Shown: piece by piece, positions 1 through 10,121 of the stretch | Position numbering within the stretch: position 1 is the stretch's first letter | Layout of the letters: each line of letters opens with the position of its first letter | NCBI RefSeq assembly: GCF_907164915.1 | Contig: NC_061862.1 | Coordinates: forward strand, 123,779,533 to 123,843,532 | DNA from: Impatiens glandulifera | Lineage: Eukaryota; Streptophyta; Magnoliopsida; Ericales; Balsaminaceae | Direction: 5' to 3' | DNA: 64,000 nucleotides | Program-made: the position numbers and the translations under genes | The notes under the pieces: model-generated | Seen by the model: the letters and a program-made list of their open reading frames with translations, nothing else | Databases searched by the model: none | Told to the model about the DNA's origin: nothing

Positions 1-99
1 GAATCGCACCTGATATATTAATCGAGCTTATTCAGCATTTTTATCCGTTAAAAGACAAAGGTTGATTAATGATGTTAATCATGAATCAAATGAACATTC

Positions 100-460
100 G
101 ACAATGTCTTTTGTAAAAATAAGACATCAAATAATTCAAGGCAAAGTAAAAGAAATGCATTCAAGAACTCTCTACAATGTACTCACTGTGGAATGAAGGG
201 ACACTTACAAAATGGTTGTTTCGAATTGTTGGATTCCCTGATTGGTGAAAAGGAAACAAATGAGACTAGAAAAGAAAGAAGTTCTGAACATGACAGCAAC
301 ACCCTTAGATCTTGAAGAGAAAAGAAAAATCAAGAGCAATGAGATCAAGAAACATTGGTTGCGAAAACTATGGAAACATTGACTAATTTGATGAAGTCAT
401 TTCAAACTAGTGATATTGGATCTTTAAAAGTTAGAACTTTTCCAACAAATATAGTGCATA
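100..460 (+). pseudogene. Copia gag remnant with CCHC zinc knuckle
   Basis: A short coding relic. The plus-strand reading CTHCGMKGHLQNGC (178-219) fits the C-x2-C-x4-H-x4-C zinc knuckle of plant copia Gag, followed by FELLDSLIGEKE, the usual place of the 'CFKLHGYP'-like tail. The flanks are broken by stops and no LTR, protease or RT can be joined to it. The knuckle would bind genomic RNA in virus-like particles. The assignment rests on the knuckle alone, so the family is uncertain. Confidence 0.5.
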
Positions 461-479
461 TTTGTCTTTAATGGTTAAA

Positions 480-1065
480 TAATTTATTTGGTTACTCATA
501 TAATAATAGCTGTAAAGTTCACCACTTATATATATATATATATATTATTTTTAATCTAATATTTTTTTAATTAACTCTTCAAGTTCAAGATAGTTCGGAT
601 ATGATGTATAACCAAAATGTAACAGCAATTATGTGTCCCACCTTATAAAATGGTGTCATTTTTTTACTTATATTAAAATAAATGCTGGTTTTATTTTATT
701 CTAGGTTGAGGATGAGATAAACAAAAATATGTTCTAACGCTAGCTAGCGGTGTCAGGTTGTTGTTCTTTTTAGTTGACTGTCAGATTATTTCTAGTATAT
801 TGATGCTATTGGCGTTTGTGTATTTTCTTGGAAGAAATTTTTCGTTTATGTGTTCATCTTCTCAGCATGGCATGACCTCCCTGCTTCCCTTGTTTTCAGC
901 TCGATCGATTGGCCGGATCTGATTTTGCTTCATTCTCATACAGCTAGCATGACTCCAAAAATTAACTCAATTTCAAAATTAATAGTTGAATCAATGTAAG
1001 TTTATTATTTCTGCAATGACATGTATATCTGTATGGACTTCTAACTCTCTTTTCTAGTTAGGGCA
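480..1065. other. AT-rich spacer, no gene seen
   Basis: Includes a short (TA)n run at about 525-546. I see no coding frame, splice pattern or bounded repeat. Confidence 0.5.
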
Positions 1066-1130
1066 TTGAATGTAGATAACAAATCTTCTACATGCCATAG
1101 ACACTAGTAGCGTGTAGAAAATCTAACGTT
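1066..1130. repeat. Imperfect palindrome
   Basis: GCATGTAGAAGATTTG, read from the minus strand of the left half, matches GCGTGTAGAAAATCTAA in the right half around a short centre with CACTAGTAG. It may be a small MITE remnant. No target-site duplication was identified. Confidence 0.35.
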
Positions 1131-1140
1131 AAAATATTTA

Positions 1141-1345
1141 TTTTTTCTCTTGGTCCTAGGTGAGAATCCTCGGTCGGATTTCTTGATCCTAGCTCAAGAA
1201 TATCGGTCCTAGTTCAAGAACACCGATCTTAGGTCTCGGTCCGAATTTATTTTTATCGGTCATTGATCTTGGATAGGACAGAAGATTCTCGGTCCTAACT
1301 CTCGGTCCTCGGCTAACGGGTCTCGGTCCTCAAGAACACCAGGAA
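1141..1345. repeat. Degenerate TCGGTCCTA-type minisatellite
   Basis: The words CTCGGTCCTAG, GTTCAAGAACACCGAT and TCTCGGTCC recur at irregular short spacing through about 200 bp. The unit is about 10-25 bp and heavily mutated. The array is richer in G+C than its surroundings and is probably part of an old LTR or transposon. Confidence 0.5.
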
Positions 1346-1699
1346 CACAGTTTTAAAAATTAATTTTTTTTATATCTAATTCTTTGATACAAGAGTTTGG
1401 GTAGCTTCAGTATATGGATCGACCTGGATGATGATCAATTTGTTCAAAACAGTTTATGATCAAAATTTGAATTTTTATTTTAAAGTTGTTTTGAAGTGAA
1501 AGTAGTTAAGAAATAGCTTCCCTCACATATACTTAATTTGTATCAAAACAATAACACTAGCGGTTCGTTTTAACCAATTCAAAAACATTAAAATTTTCAT
1601 TAATTTGAAAATTTTAATTTTGATAAAAAAAAATGATCAGGATGGATCAAACATGATCTAAATAGCTTCCTAACAGCATTACAATCATGTTGGGAAGCT
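1346..1699. other. AT-rich spacer, nothing recognised
   Basis: No coding frame, terminal repeat or tandem array is visible in this stretch. Confidence 0.4.
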
Positions 1700-2580
1700 T
1701 TCTGGGCTGTGATTTGATCGAATTAACCCAATAATAACAAGCCCGTTTTTTTATTTTTAAAATTCAAATTTGGGTTTTTGTTTATTAGATTGATTCATCG
1801 ATTTCATCATATCCAGTTAGTTTCTAAGTGATTCTAAGATCAATATTTAATCATCAAATCACATTGAATATGAATTCAAGGATGATTGGAATCTTACCAA
1901 GGATTGGAGAACACTCATTGATCCTTATGAAAGCTTTTTGGATGCACAGATCCGAGCTTTCAAGTTTTAAATAGAAATTTTGAAAAATCCAAAAACTTCA
2001 TACTTTAATGGCAGATTTTGAATTTCTTCAATTTAAGAGATATGTATTGGTTGGTTAGCTTCGGAATCACTTGAGGGAGTATTTATACTTAGGTCGGTTC
2101 ATGAAGTTTAGTGGCTTGAATCAGCCAAAATACATTTATTGTATTTTGGTTGTTCTTCACTCAACTCTTTGGAGTAGGCCGTGACGAGGCCTACAGGCAT
2201 AGGGGGAATGATCACGATCTTAGTGTGATCATTTTGACTTTTCAACGGGTCAAAATCATCAACAAATGGTTGGGTTCCAAAAACCCAAGATCGATTTGTG
2301 TTCTTCATGCTTATCTGCTCGGTGATCGCGATGAAGACAAAGAACATGACCAAAACGACATTGTTTGGATGCACGTCTGGCATTCCGTTGGTGTTTCGTC
2401 AACGTTTTGTCAAGCGCTCGTATTTTCGGCTAACGGGGTTGACGTCCCTTTAGTTTATCCGGTACTCCTTAGCGCGCGATTCCTTCTGCTACAGCGGGCT
2501 ACGCGGAGCGCTCTGGTGTGTTGGATGGGATTCAGCGTCCATCCATTGGACGCGGTTTTTACAGCAACCAATTTTTAATT
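1700..2580. other. GC-richer island of probable transposon origin
   Basis: An open frame of 142 codons runs through 2150-2578 on the plus strand and one of 91 codons on the minus strand, but neither resembles a known protein. On the minus strand a TATA-like ATAAATACTCCC lies near 2075-2090, and AAACGACAT, a word common in plant LTR U3 regions, sits at about 2352. The stretch at 2400-2560 has several GCGC words. An old LTR is the likeliest origin, but its ends were not found. Confidence 0.3.
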
Positions 2581-3839
2581 TCAGCCACATTAGATTGTGA
2601 TTATATTTTTATTTTAAAACCTTAAGAGTTTGTTTAAAATTAATTTTTATTTCACCCTTTTGGTTTTAAATTTAATATTTTTAAATACATAAAATATTAA
2701 AATATATATGGCAATTATTTTATCAATTTATTTTATTTTTTGTTATATTTTTAGAATAAAATAAATAATTCTTTTTGGTGAATTGGATACAAAATTCACT
2801 TTTAATTATTTATTTTTGTCCTTTAATTTTTTTTCTTTTTTTTTTAGATATTATGGGTATAATATTTTTCACAAATAATTTTTTTTTATTTTGACCTTAA
2901 ATCTTTAATTAATTTGATTAATTAACATATTCATTAATCATAATTAATTATTTTAAATAGATTTTTGGCCATTAGTTAATTATTTTGATATTACTTATTT
3001 AAAAATAATTCAAAATAATTATTTTAATATTATAAATTGAGATATAGATTTTTAGTGCTTACAGACATATATAAATAATTTTAAAAAATATGTTAGAATA
3101 AAATTGTTATATATTGTCTTAATTTGTTTTTTATAATAATAAATTATTATTAAGATAGATAAATGGACCAATATTAAAAATAATTAAAATTAATATAATA
3201 ATTAAATAGAAAATTATGCGCTAATTAAAATATTATTTTGTACAATGTCTTGATTTATTTTTATAATAATAATTTATTATGATATATAAATGGATAAATA
3301 TTAAACTATTAAAAACTATAATATATATATATATAATATGTAGGAATAAAAAATTATTCTTTCAAGTGTTTTAATTTATTTTTTTTATAACAATAAATAA
3401 GTCTTAAATACATTTTTCTAATAAATTTAAAACATAATATATTTAGTTAAATATATTTTTAATTTTTATTAATTTGTTTTACAGTTAAAACTATTTTTTT
3501 ATTTTATTTATTTTAATATTTTTAATTAATAATATATTATATATATATTGATATCGTTCTTTTTTATAATTTTTCATCAATATTATTTCAAGCATATCTT
3601 ATCTTATTTTTTTTTTATAATAATAAATAAATAAGAAAGATTACATCAATCACTTTAAAATTTAACATAGTTAAATATACTTTTAAATTTCTTTATTTAA
3701 AAAATATGTATACATATAAATAATTAATAATTTTAATACTTAAAAAATAAAAAAAAATACATTATTAAAATCTCTTGAACCCATATATATCATATAAATT
3801 ATCTTTCAATGACATGCATTATTAACCCTAATCATTCTT
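2581..3839. other. Very AT-rich intergenic DNA
   Basis: About 1.25 kb of A/T runs with repeated TTTATAATAATAAAT words (for example near 3130, 3262 and 3615). These suggest loose tandem duplication of about 100-150 bp units. No genes seen. Confidence 0.6.
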
Positions 3840-4084
3840 CGTTCCCACCATACTTAAGCATTTGATTATATCTTTTAGCACAATCTTAGGCTTTTGACTC
3901 ACCCTCTGTGGAAGAAGTTGTCGTCTTTAATGATGCATTCTTAAACATTTGATTACACATTTTGGCATGATCTTAGGTCTTGAATCACCCTTCCTGGACA
4001 AACTCATATATGTTTGATTTACTCAAGTCGACATTCGATTACACATTTCAACATGATCTTGGACCCTATATCACCCTCGGTGGA
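3840..4084. repeat. Minisatellite, left part (split by a retrotransposon)
   Basis: Units carry GCATTTGATTAcA, CATGATCTTAGG and TCACCCTCcGTGGA at roughly 90-100 bp spacing. The same words resume at 9364 (GAACCTTTATG, TCACCAATGTT, ACTCAAGTCGA), so the copia element at 4090-9363 landed inside this array. Confidence 0.6.
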
Positions 4085-4757
4085 CGAACTGTTAGATAAA
4101 ATCAGACCGGTTCAAATAAACCTAACTTAAATAAATCTTCCATGCAGGAACAAGGAACCGGACCAGACAAACAAAAGAACCGGCTAAGAAAACTAGTCGG
4201 TCAAGCTACTAAACCGACCAAGAATACTTGGAACATGACCGCACAAAGAAAGGATAGGCCAAAGCTTAAAACCGGAATCATCAAACAGTCGATCAGCCAC
4301 AAGACAGAGGAATAACCGAAAGAAGTCCGGTTACATCACTCGTACCGGAAGCCATCCGGTTAAGTCAAATGACCGACCAGTACAAGAAGACAATTTGGGT
4401 ATCTGTTGAGAATGATACCAAAGGAACAGACTGAACACTTCCATATTCATACAAGTCTGAGGAAAGTCTGCAGGCTGCAGAAAACAGTCCTACAGGATCT
4501 TTCCACTTCAGGATAAGTCAGAAAGGAGATCTTCCAAGTACAGACAACTGTCTAACAGACAGTGCCTACATTGAGTAAAAGACAAACCTAGTAGGTTTGT
4601 CTTACACACCGGAAGAACAGACTGCCAGGTCTGAGGTTGACCGCCAGGTCTGAAAAGATGACCGCAGGCTCTGAATCACTGAATCACTGAACCTCTGCAT
4701 CCCTGCTCAGCCAATCAAATTCAAGGTAGTGAAATATGACCGTTGGCATATTTCACC

Positions 4758-4768
4758 TATAAAAGGGG
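4758..4768 (+). promoter_or_regulatory. TATA box of the 5' LTR promoter
   Basis: TATAAAAGGGG lies about 630 bp before the LTR end. The 3' LTR has the same box at 8731-8740. Confidence 0.75.
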
Positions 4769-5003
4769 CAGTTGAAGAAGAGTAAACACAAGTGACACAG
4801 ACATACAGTGAGACAAGTGAGAAATTCTAAGAGCATTTATTCTACAAGTGATAAGACTGTGTTGTTCTAGAAAGCCTAAGTGCTAAATTAAAAGTGTGTG
4901 TTTTACAATTTCGGTGTAAATTTAAGAGTGTTATCGAGCAGGAAATAAGTCTCGATCGGATTGTACTTGTATTCCTTAGTGAATATCTTTCTCGCGGTTT
5001 CGA

Positions 5004-5050
5004 GAGGAAGGGGTGACGTAGGAGTTTTATCTCCGAACATCCATAAAATC
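5004..5050 (+). promoter_or_regulatory. Conserved LTR leader module (copy 1)
   Basis: GGGGTGACGTAGGAG, then TTTTAT, then CTCCGAACATCCATAAAA. GGAG and CTCC can pair around TTTTAT. Upstream, CTTTCTCG..CGAGAGG forms another potential stem. The same module occurs in the LTRs at 8965-9022, 10511-10580, 19525-19595, 24251-24316 and 58245-58320. Confidence 0.75.
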
Positions 5051-5244
5051 TGTCTTGTCATTTACCTTCTGCCGGTTCCATTATCTAATCGATCCGTACC
5101 ACTATAACCTACTTAACTTTATCTAAGCCGAATCACCAGGTTACCGAAACCGACCCACCACTCTCTTTAACCTTCATCATCCGAAACCGGTTCTGCCTAT
5201 TATACAAGTGTGCTGCTTCAACCTGAAAGCAAACCTCTTCCGCG

Positions 5245-5261
5245 CTTGAATCTAGTTCAAG
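5245..5261 (+). other. Conserved leader hairpin
   Basis: CTTGAATCTAGTTCAAG can form a 6-bp stem and is followed by GGGTTTGTGACAG. Equivalents lie at 9219-9235, 10422-10437, 24496-24512 and 58151-58167. Confidence 0.65.
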
Positions 5262-5391
5262 GGTTTGTGACAGGTTGTGTAGTATTGAAACCCTGGTGTT
5301 AATCTATAACCGGATTAACCACCACCCTTCGAGTGAGAACCGCTAACCGGTCCAACCCCGGTCCTCCAGCGGCTACCTAGATCCTAACAAT

Positions 5392-5403
5392 TGGTATCAG
5401 AGC
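5392..5403 (+). other. Primer-binding site (tRNA-iMet type)
   Basis: TGGTATCAGAGC starts 2 bp after the 5' LTR. It is the standard minus-strand primer site of plant copia elements. Confidence 0.9.
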
Positions 5404-5428
5404 AGTTAGTTTCAATACTCAAGCAAGC

Positions 5429-6373
5429 ATGTTTCAGGATAGGCCTCCAATGCTAGAAGGTGATGACTTTGCCAACTGGAAGGCACGCATGCACCTGCAC
5501 TTAATCAGTTTGGATGATGAGATGGAGTACATTCTGGCCGAAGGACCGATAATCATTGATAAGGACAGAAAAGAATGGACAGCTGAAGATAGGAGGAGAA
5601 ACAACCTGGACAACCATGCAAGAAACCGGATCTCCAACAGTGTGGATAGAAACACATATTGCAAGATCAGAGATTGTAAAACCGCAAAGGAGACATGGGA
5701 CACGGTTATCCAGATCTTTGAGGGAAATGAAAGAACAAAGGAGAACAAAATAATGGTGACTACACAAAAGTTTGAAAGCATCAAAATGAAACCGGGAGAA
5801 ACAATGAAGGAGTACAGTGACCGGTTCACTGGCGTGTTAGATGAGCTAGCAACACTTGGAAAGAGGTATGATAACAAGGAGGTCATCATGAAAGCTTTAA
5901 GATCTCTTCCAAGTGCGTGGGACATAAAGACAATGGTAATGAGGGAATCAAACTGCCTAAACAAGATGAAGCTGCATGATGTATTCGAAGATCTTAAGGC
6001 ATATGAGTTTGAAATGAGATCTAGAACTGAAGAAGAGGTTTCGGCTTCAACCTCAACCAGAGCATTGATCACACCCATAGAACCGGTTGCTCCTGCTCCA
6101 ACACCGATCAGAACCGCCGAACAGTTCACCGAGGATGCCATGGCTATGCTCGCACAGAAGTTTGGGAGGTTCATGAAAAGAAGCCAACCGACAAACAACT
6201 ACTATGGCGATAAATCCAATATAAGGTGCTATAACTGCAACTGTTTGGGACATTTTAAGTGGGAATGCAGGAAACCAAGGAGGGATACCCGGAAACCGGA
6301 TAATCAAGATAACCGAACTAATTATCAACAAACCGGTGAAGAAAGTGGAGGACGTGGTCATGGATCTCACTAA
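5429..6373 (+). CDS. Copia Gag polyprotein (UBN2-type with zinc knuckle)
   Basis: An intact 314-residue Gag, the capsid/nucleocapsid protein that packages element RNA. The first ATG after the primer-binding site gives MFQDRPPMLEGDDFANWK, the usual plant copia Gag start ('NW.W' region). Residues about 30-200 match the UBN2/gag-polypeptide family (ETWDTVIQIFEG, FESIKMKPGETMKEYSDRF, LRSLPSAWD). A CCHC knuckle, CYNCNCLGHFKWEC, covers residues 267-280. Autonomous relatives continue into protease; here the frame stops at 6371-6373. The ATG of the next ORF (6360) overlaps its end in the +1 frame. It is far better preserved than the gag of the large element at 18026-19261, which suggests recent function. 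Confidence 0.88.
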   Translation: MFQDRPPMLEGDDFANWKARMHLHLISLDDEMEYILAEGPIIIDKDRKEWTAEDRRRNNLDNHARNRISNSVDRNTYCKIRDCKTAKETWDTVIQIFEGNERTKENKIMVTTQKFESIKMKPGETMKEYSDRFTGVLDELATLGKRYDNKEVIMKALRSLPSAWDIKTMVMRESNCLNKMKLHDVFEDLKAYEFEMRSRTEEEVSASTSTRALITPIEPVAPAPTPIRTAEQFTEDAMAMLAQKFGRFMKRSQPTNNYYGDKSNIRCYNCNCLGHFKWECRKPRRDTRKPDNQDNRTNYQQTGEESGGRGHGSH

Positions 6374-7718
6374 ATCCGATACCGTTGAAGAGGTACTAAA
6401 CCGAACCTACCTCTTAAAACCGCGAGCACAACTACGGAAGCTAATCATACGCATCCGGAAGATTACGGCGAAGTTCGAAGAGGTGGGATCGGAGGACACC
6501 TTAACACCGCTGGTGTTGGAAAGGCTTGAAAAATCCAAAGGAGACCTTATTCAAGAAATTGACCGGCTGGAGACAATGTACGGTCAAAGGGAAATATCGG
6601 TTTATACAGCTCCCCGGATCGATACGAGTCCAGCTCACTGTCCGACACCTCCAAGGGAGAATCCGGCAACAGAGGATTCCGATGAAAGGACGGACCCTCC
6701 TCTCACCGGGCAATCTCCACTCAAACAACCGGAAATCTCTGAACCGGAAGTCTCCGAACCGGCTGTCACAAAAGAATGGGTTGAGAGTCGCTTTCAAGAG
6801 TTTGAAAACTCCGAGGTTTTTCCTTTGAAGGAGAAATTCCAAAGAACCGTTTGCTCGGAACTCAAGTTCGCCAACACCACAAGGCAACTTTTGGAGAGAA
6901 CAGAAGACCGGTTCTCAGAAATCAATGAAGATCAACGGGAAGAAGCGGTTCTGCGCAACAAACACCTTAGGCGAACCGTAATTTTGGAGGATACGACCTC
7001 CGAGATAAAAGAGAACTTTGCCCGGCTTGAAAGAGAGACCGATGAACGACTGACAAAAGTTACTAAGGATCTGGTCGGTACAACACTTGATAGGGTCTCC
7101 GATCTTGAAAAGAAGAATGCCGGTCTCGAGGACGAACTCAAGGCGCTTCCCGCACAAGTTAACGAACTGCTCCAAGCCAAGATGAATGCGGATGCCGCGG
7201 CTGTAGAGGCTGATGCCCGAGCGGCTAAGAAGGTCCAGGATGCGCTGGACGATGAAGCAAGAAAAGAAAAGGAGGCACCACGTCCATCGCAACTTACCGA
7301 GGAGGAAGAGGCCGAGCGAATTTGAAGGGCAGAAGCTAAGTTCCCGGGACTTGCAAAGAAGGCAGCCGCTCAAGCTGCGAAGGATGCTACGCGGTTAGAA
7401 AGGGAAAGTCAGAGGCTAGAAGGCTATGCAACCGCTAACAAAAAGAAGAAGGAAACCTCTACCTCTTCGATACCGGCAAAACGGAAAAGAGAACCTTCGA
7501 AGAAAACTCAAGTGGCCGACCTGCTGAATGTGGTAACTGAAACGGTTATCGAGAGTATATCGGATCAGGCTACTAACATCGAAGAAGAAGCTGAAGTGCA
7601 CCTACATCGGCGGCCCACAAAACAACGAGTCTCCGAACCGGCTAGTCAACCGCAACTAGCGAAGAAAAAGCGGAACAAGAATCTGATAGCTTGCTATGAC
7701 TTCTCGGACTCGGAATAG
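6360..7718 (+). pseudogene. Retrotransposon ORF2: acidic/basic coiled-coil protein, one in-frame stop
   Basis: This frame is open from about 6225, overlaps the gag end in the +1 frame, has its first ATG at 6360 and runs to TAG at 7716-7718. A single TGA at 7323-7325 interrupts it; the context fits a C-to-T change at a CpG. The upstream part gives about 321 residues. Visible features are a Lys/Glu-rich start, a Pro-rich stretch with repeated EPE/EISEP words, a long heptad-rich region from about codon 135 to the TGA, an Ala/Glu-rich segment, and after the stop two basic clusters (AKRKREP, KKKRNKN) that resemble nuclear localisation signals. I recognise no enzymatic motif. It occupies the place of pol. 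Possible roles are particle structure, trans-recruitment or nuclear import; all are guesses. Confidence 0.7.
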
Positions 7719-7830
7719 GGGCTCTCCTTCTCTTAACTATGCCTATCTTAATGTTCATATATATTATTGTCTATTTTCGGTTATCTATATATATAAAGTT
7801 ATTTTTGGACACCGGCTATCTTTTGCATTT

Positions 7831-7890
7831 CTACATTGTTTTGATAATTTTAAATAAAATAATCAAAAAGGGAGAAATTGATAAGATAAA
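7831..7890 (+). repeat. Upstream copy of a duplicated polypurine-tract unit
   Basis: TTTTGATAATTTTAAATAAA, then ATAATCAAAAAGGGAGAAAT, then TGATAAGATAAAA. It is repeated almost exactly at 8015-8074 just before the 3' LTR, with copies 184 bp apart. Both copies therefore contain a polypurine tract followed by TG and an LTR-start-like sequence. Confidence 0.8.
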
Positions 7891-8048
7891 AGATAAGACT
7901 TTTTCAAAACTTTTCTCAAAATTTTTATCTAAACTTTTCCAAACTTTTCGAAAAATTCTCCCAAGTCATTTTCAAAAATCCGGTCAAAGAAAGAACCGGC
8001 CTACGTTTGCAAACTTACATTCTTTTGATAATTTTAAATAAAATAATC

Positions 8049-8062
8049 AAAAAGGGAGAAAT
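8049..8062 (+). other. Polypurine tract next to the 3' LTR
   Basis: AAAAAGGGAGAAAT immediately before TGTTAG. It is the expected plus-strand primer and lies inside the second copy of the duplicated unit. Confidence 0.8.
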
Positions 8063-9363
8063 TGTTAGATAAAATTAGACCGGTTCAAATAAACCTAACT
8101 TAAATAAATCTTCCATGCAGGAACAAGGAACCGGACCGGACAAACAAAAGAACCGGCTAAGAAAACTAGCCGGTCAAGCTACTAAACCGACCAAGAATAC
8201 TTGGAACATGACCGCACAAAGAAAGGATCGGCCAAAGCTTAAAACCGGAATCATCAAACAGCCGATCAGCCACAAGACAGAGGAATAACCGGAAGAAGTT
8301 CGGTTACATCACTCGTACCGGAAGCCATCCGGTTAAGTCAAATGACCGACCAGTACAAGAAGACAATTCGGGTATCTGTTGAGAATGATACCAAAGGAAA
8401 AGACTGAACACTTCCATATTCATACAAGTCTGAGGAAAGTCTGCAGGCTGCAGAAAACAGTCCTACAGGATCTTTCCACTTCAGGATAAGTCAGAAAGGA
8501 GATCTTCCAAGTACAGACAACTGTCTAACAGACAGTGCCTACATTGAGTAAAAGACAAACCTAGCAGGTTTGTCTTACACACCGGAAGAACAGACTGCCA
8601 GGTCTGAGGTTGACCGCCAGGTCTGAAAAGATGACCGCAGGCTCTGAATCACTGAATCACTGAACCTCTGCATCCCTGCTCAGCCAATCAAATTCAAGGT
8701 AGTGAAATATGACTGTTGGCATATTTCACCTATAAAAGGGGCTGTTGATGAAGAGTAAACACAAGTGACACAGACATACAGTGAGACAAGTGAGAAATTC
8801 TAAGAGCATTTATTCTACAAGTGATAAGACTGTGTTGTTCTAGAAAGCCTAAGTGCTAAATTAAAAGTGTGTGTTTTACAATTTCGGTGTAAATTGTAAG
8901 AGTATTATCGAGCAGGAAATAAGTCTCGATTGGATTGTACTTGTATTCCTTAGTGAATATCCTTCTCACGGTTTCGAGAGGAAGGGGTGACGTAGGAGTT
9001 TTATCTCCGAACATCCATAAAATCTGTCTTGTCATTTACCTTGTACCGGTTCTATTATCTAACCGATCCGTACCACTATAACCTACTTAACTTTATCTAA
9101 GCCGAATCACCAGGTTACCGAAACCGACCCACCACTCTCTTTAACCTTCATCATCCGAAACCGGTTCTGCCTATTATACAAGTGTGCTGCTTCAACCTGA
9201 AAGCAAACCTCTTCCGCGCTTGAATCTAGTTCAAGGGTTTGTGACAGGTTGTGTAGTATTGAAACCCCAGTGTTAATCTCTAACCGGATTAACCACCACC
9301 CTTCGAGTGAGAACTGCTAACCGGTCCAACCCCGGTCCTCCAGCGGCTACCTAGATCCTAACA
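8063..9363 (+). repeat. 3' LTR of the non-autonomous copia element
   Basis: Aligns end to end with 4090-5389, with a 1-bp length difference and scattered substitutions. TATA box at 8731-8740, leader module about 8965-9022, hairpin 9219-9235. Confidence 0.93.
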
Positions 9364-9640
9364 CGAACCTTTATGTATTTTCACCAATGTTACTTTACTC
9401 AAGTCGATATTCCCTCCATGGATGAACTCTTAAGTTTTTATCACCAATGTTTGTGTTACTCAAGTCGACATTTCCTTCGTAGATGAACCCTTAGGTTTTC
9501 TCACCAATATTTGCGATACTCAAGCCAACATTCTCGCTTCCGCTTCATCTACAAATTTTAGGCCTTAAATCACCTTCCGTAGACAAACTCTTAGGTTTTC
9601 TCACCAATTTTTCAATAAAATGAAACATCACTAAAACACA
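9364..9640. repeat. Minisatellite, right part of the split array
   Basis: Three to four units with TCACCAATGTT, ACTCAAGTCGACATT and AGATGAACcCTTAGGTTTTC, about 65-75 bp each. Continues the array of 3840-4084. Confidence 0.65.
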
Positions 9641-10112
9641 TATAGTGAATTCAAATTTGCACTTATATATACTATCATTACACTATCACTTCAAACGCAT
9701 ATACTTAATTCAAATGTTCCCTTGCATACACCACAATCACAATATCTCTTCAAACATATATAATTCATTAAAATTTGTACCCACATATACAACCACCACA
9801 CTATCTCCTCAAACATATATAATTCATTCAAATTTCACCCATATATACCATCATCACACTATTCTCTCAAATACATATAATTCATTCAACCCACATATAT
9901 CACAATCAAACTATCCTTTCAAACACATATAATTCATTCAAATTTGCACTCACATATACCACCATCACACTATCCCCTCAAATACATATAATGTATTCAA
10001 ATTTTTACCCCACATATACCAATATCATACTATCCCCTCAAACACATATCATTTATTTAAATTTGCACTCACATATACCAACATCACACTATCCTCTCAA
10101 ATACTTCACTCA
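9641..10112. repeat. Tandem array, about 62-bp unit
   Basis: Seven to eight copies of a unit containing CACATATACCACCATCACAC, TATCCCCTCAAA and CACATATAATTCATTCAAAT. The 95-codon open frame at 9645-9932 is a by-product of this low-G repeat and is not a gene. Confidence 0.75.
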
Positions 10113-10121
10113 AATTTTCAA

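Larger units (their letters stand above)
4090..5389 (+). repeat. 5' LTR of the non-autonomous copia element
   Basis: Begins TGTTAGATAAAATCAG and ends GATCCTAACA. A TATA box TATAAAAGGGG starts at 4758, so transcription should start near 4785-4795. The conserved leader module is at 5004-5050 and a CTTGAA/TTCAAG hairpin at 5245-5261. The LTR is rich in the word AACCGG. Confidence 0.93.
4090..9363 (+). mobile_element. Non-autonomous Ty1/copia retrotransposon (gag + extra ORF, no pol)
   Basis: A complete element of 5274 bp with LTRs of 1300 and 1301 bp (TGTTAG..CTAACA). It is flanked by an exact 5-bp target duplication CGAAC (4085-4089 and 9364-9368). The primer-binding site TGGTATCAGAGC matches the usual initiator-Met tRNA site, and a polypurine tract AAAAAGGGAGAAAT precedes the 3' LTR. 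The 2673-bp interior encodes Gag and a second coiled-coil ORF. Protease, integrase, RT and RNase H are all absent, so it must be copied by enzymes from another element. The LTRs differ at about two dozen sites (roughly 2 percent), mostly C/T or G/A, which points to a fairly recent insertion. Confidence 0.93.

Noticed and set aside
5434..6198. 254-codon open frame on the minus strand
   Set aside because: It is the complement of the well-supported Gag frame, with no protein-like composition of its own.
9645..9932. 95-codon frame rich in His, Ile, Ser and Thr
   Set aside because: It arises from the ~62-bp tandem array, and its peptide is periodic with the repeat.
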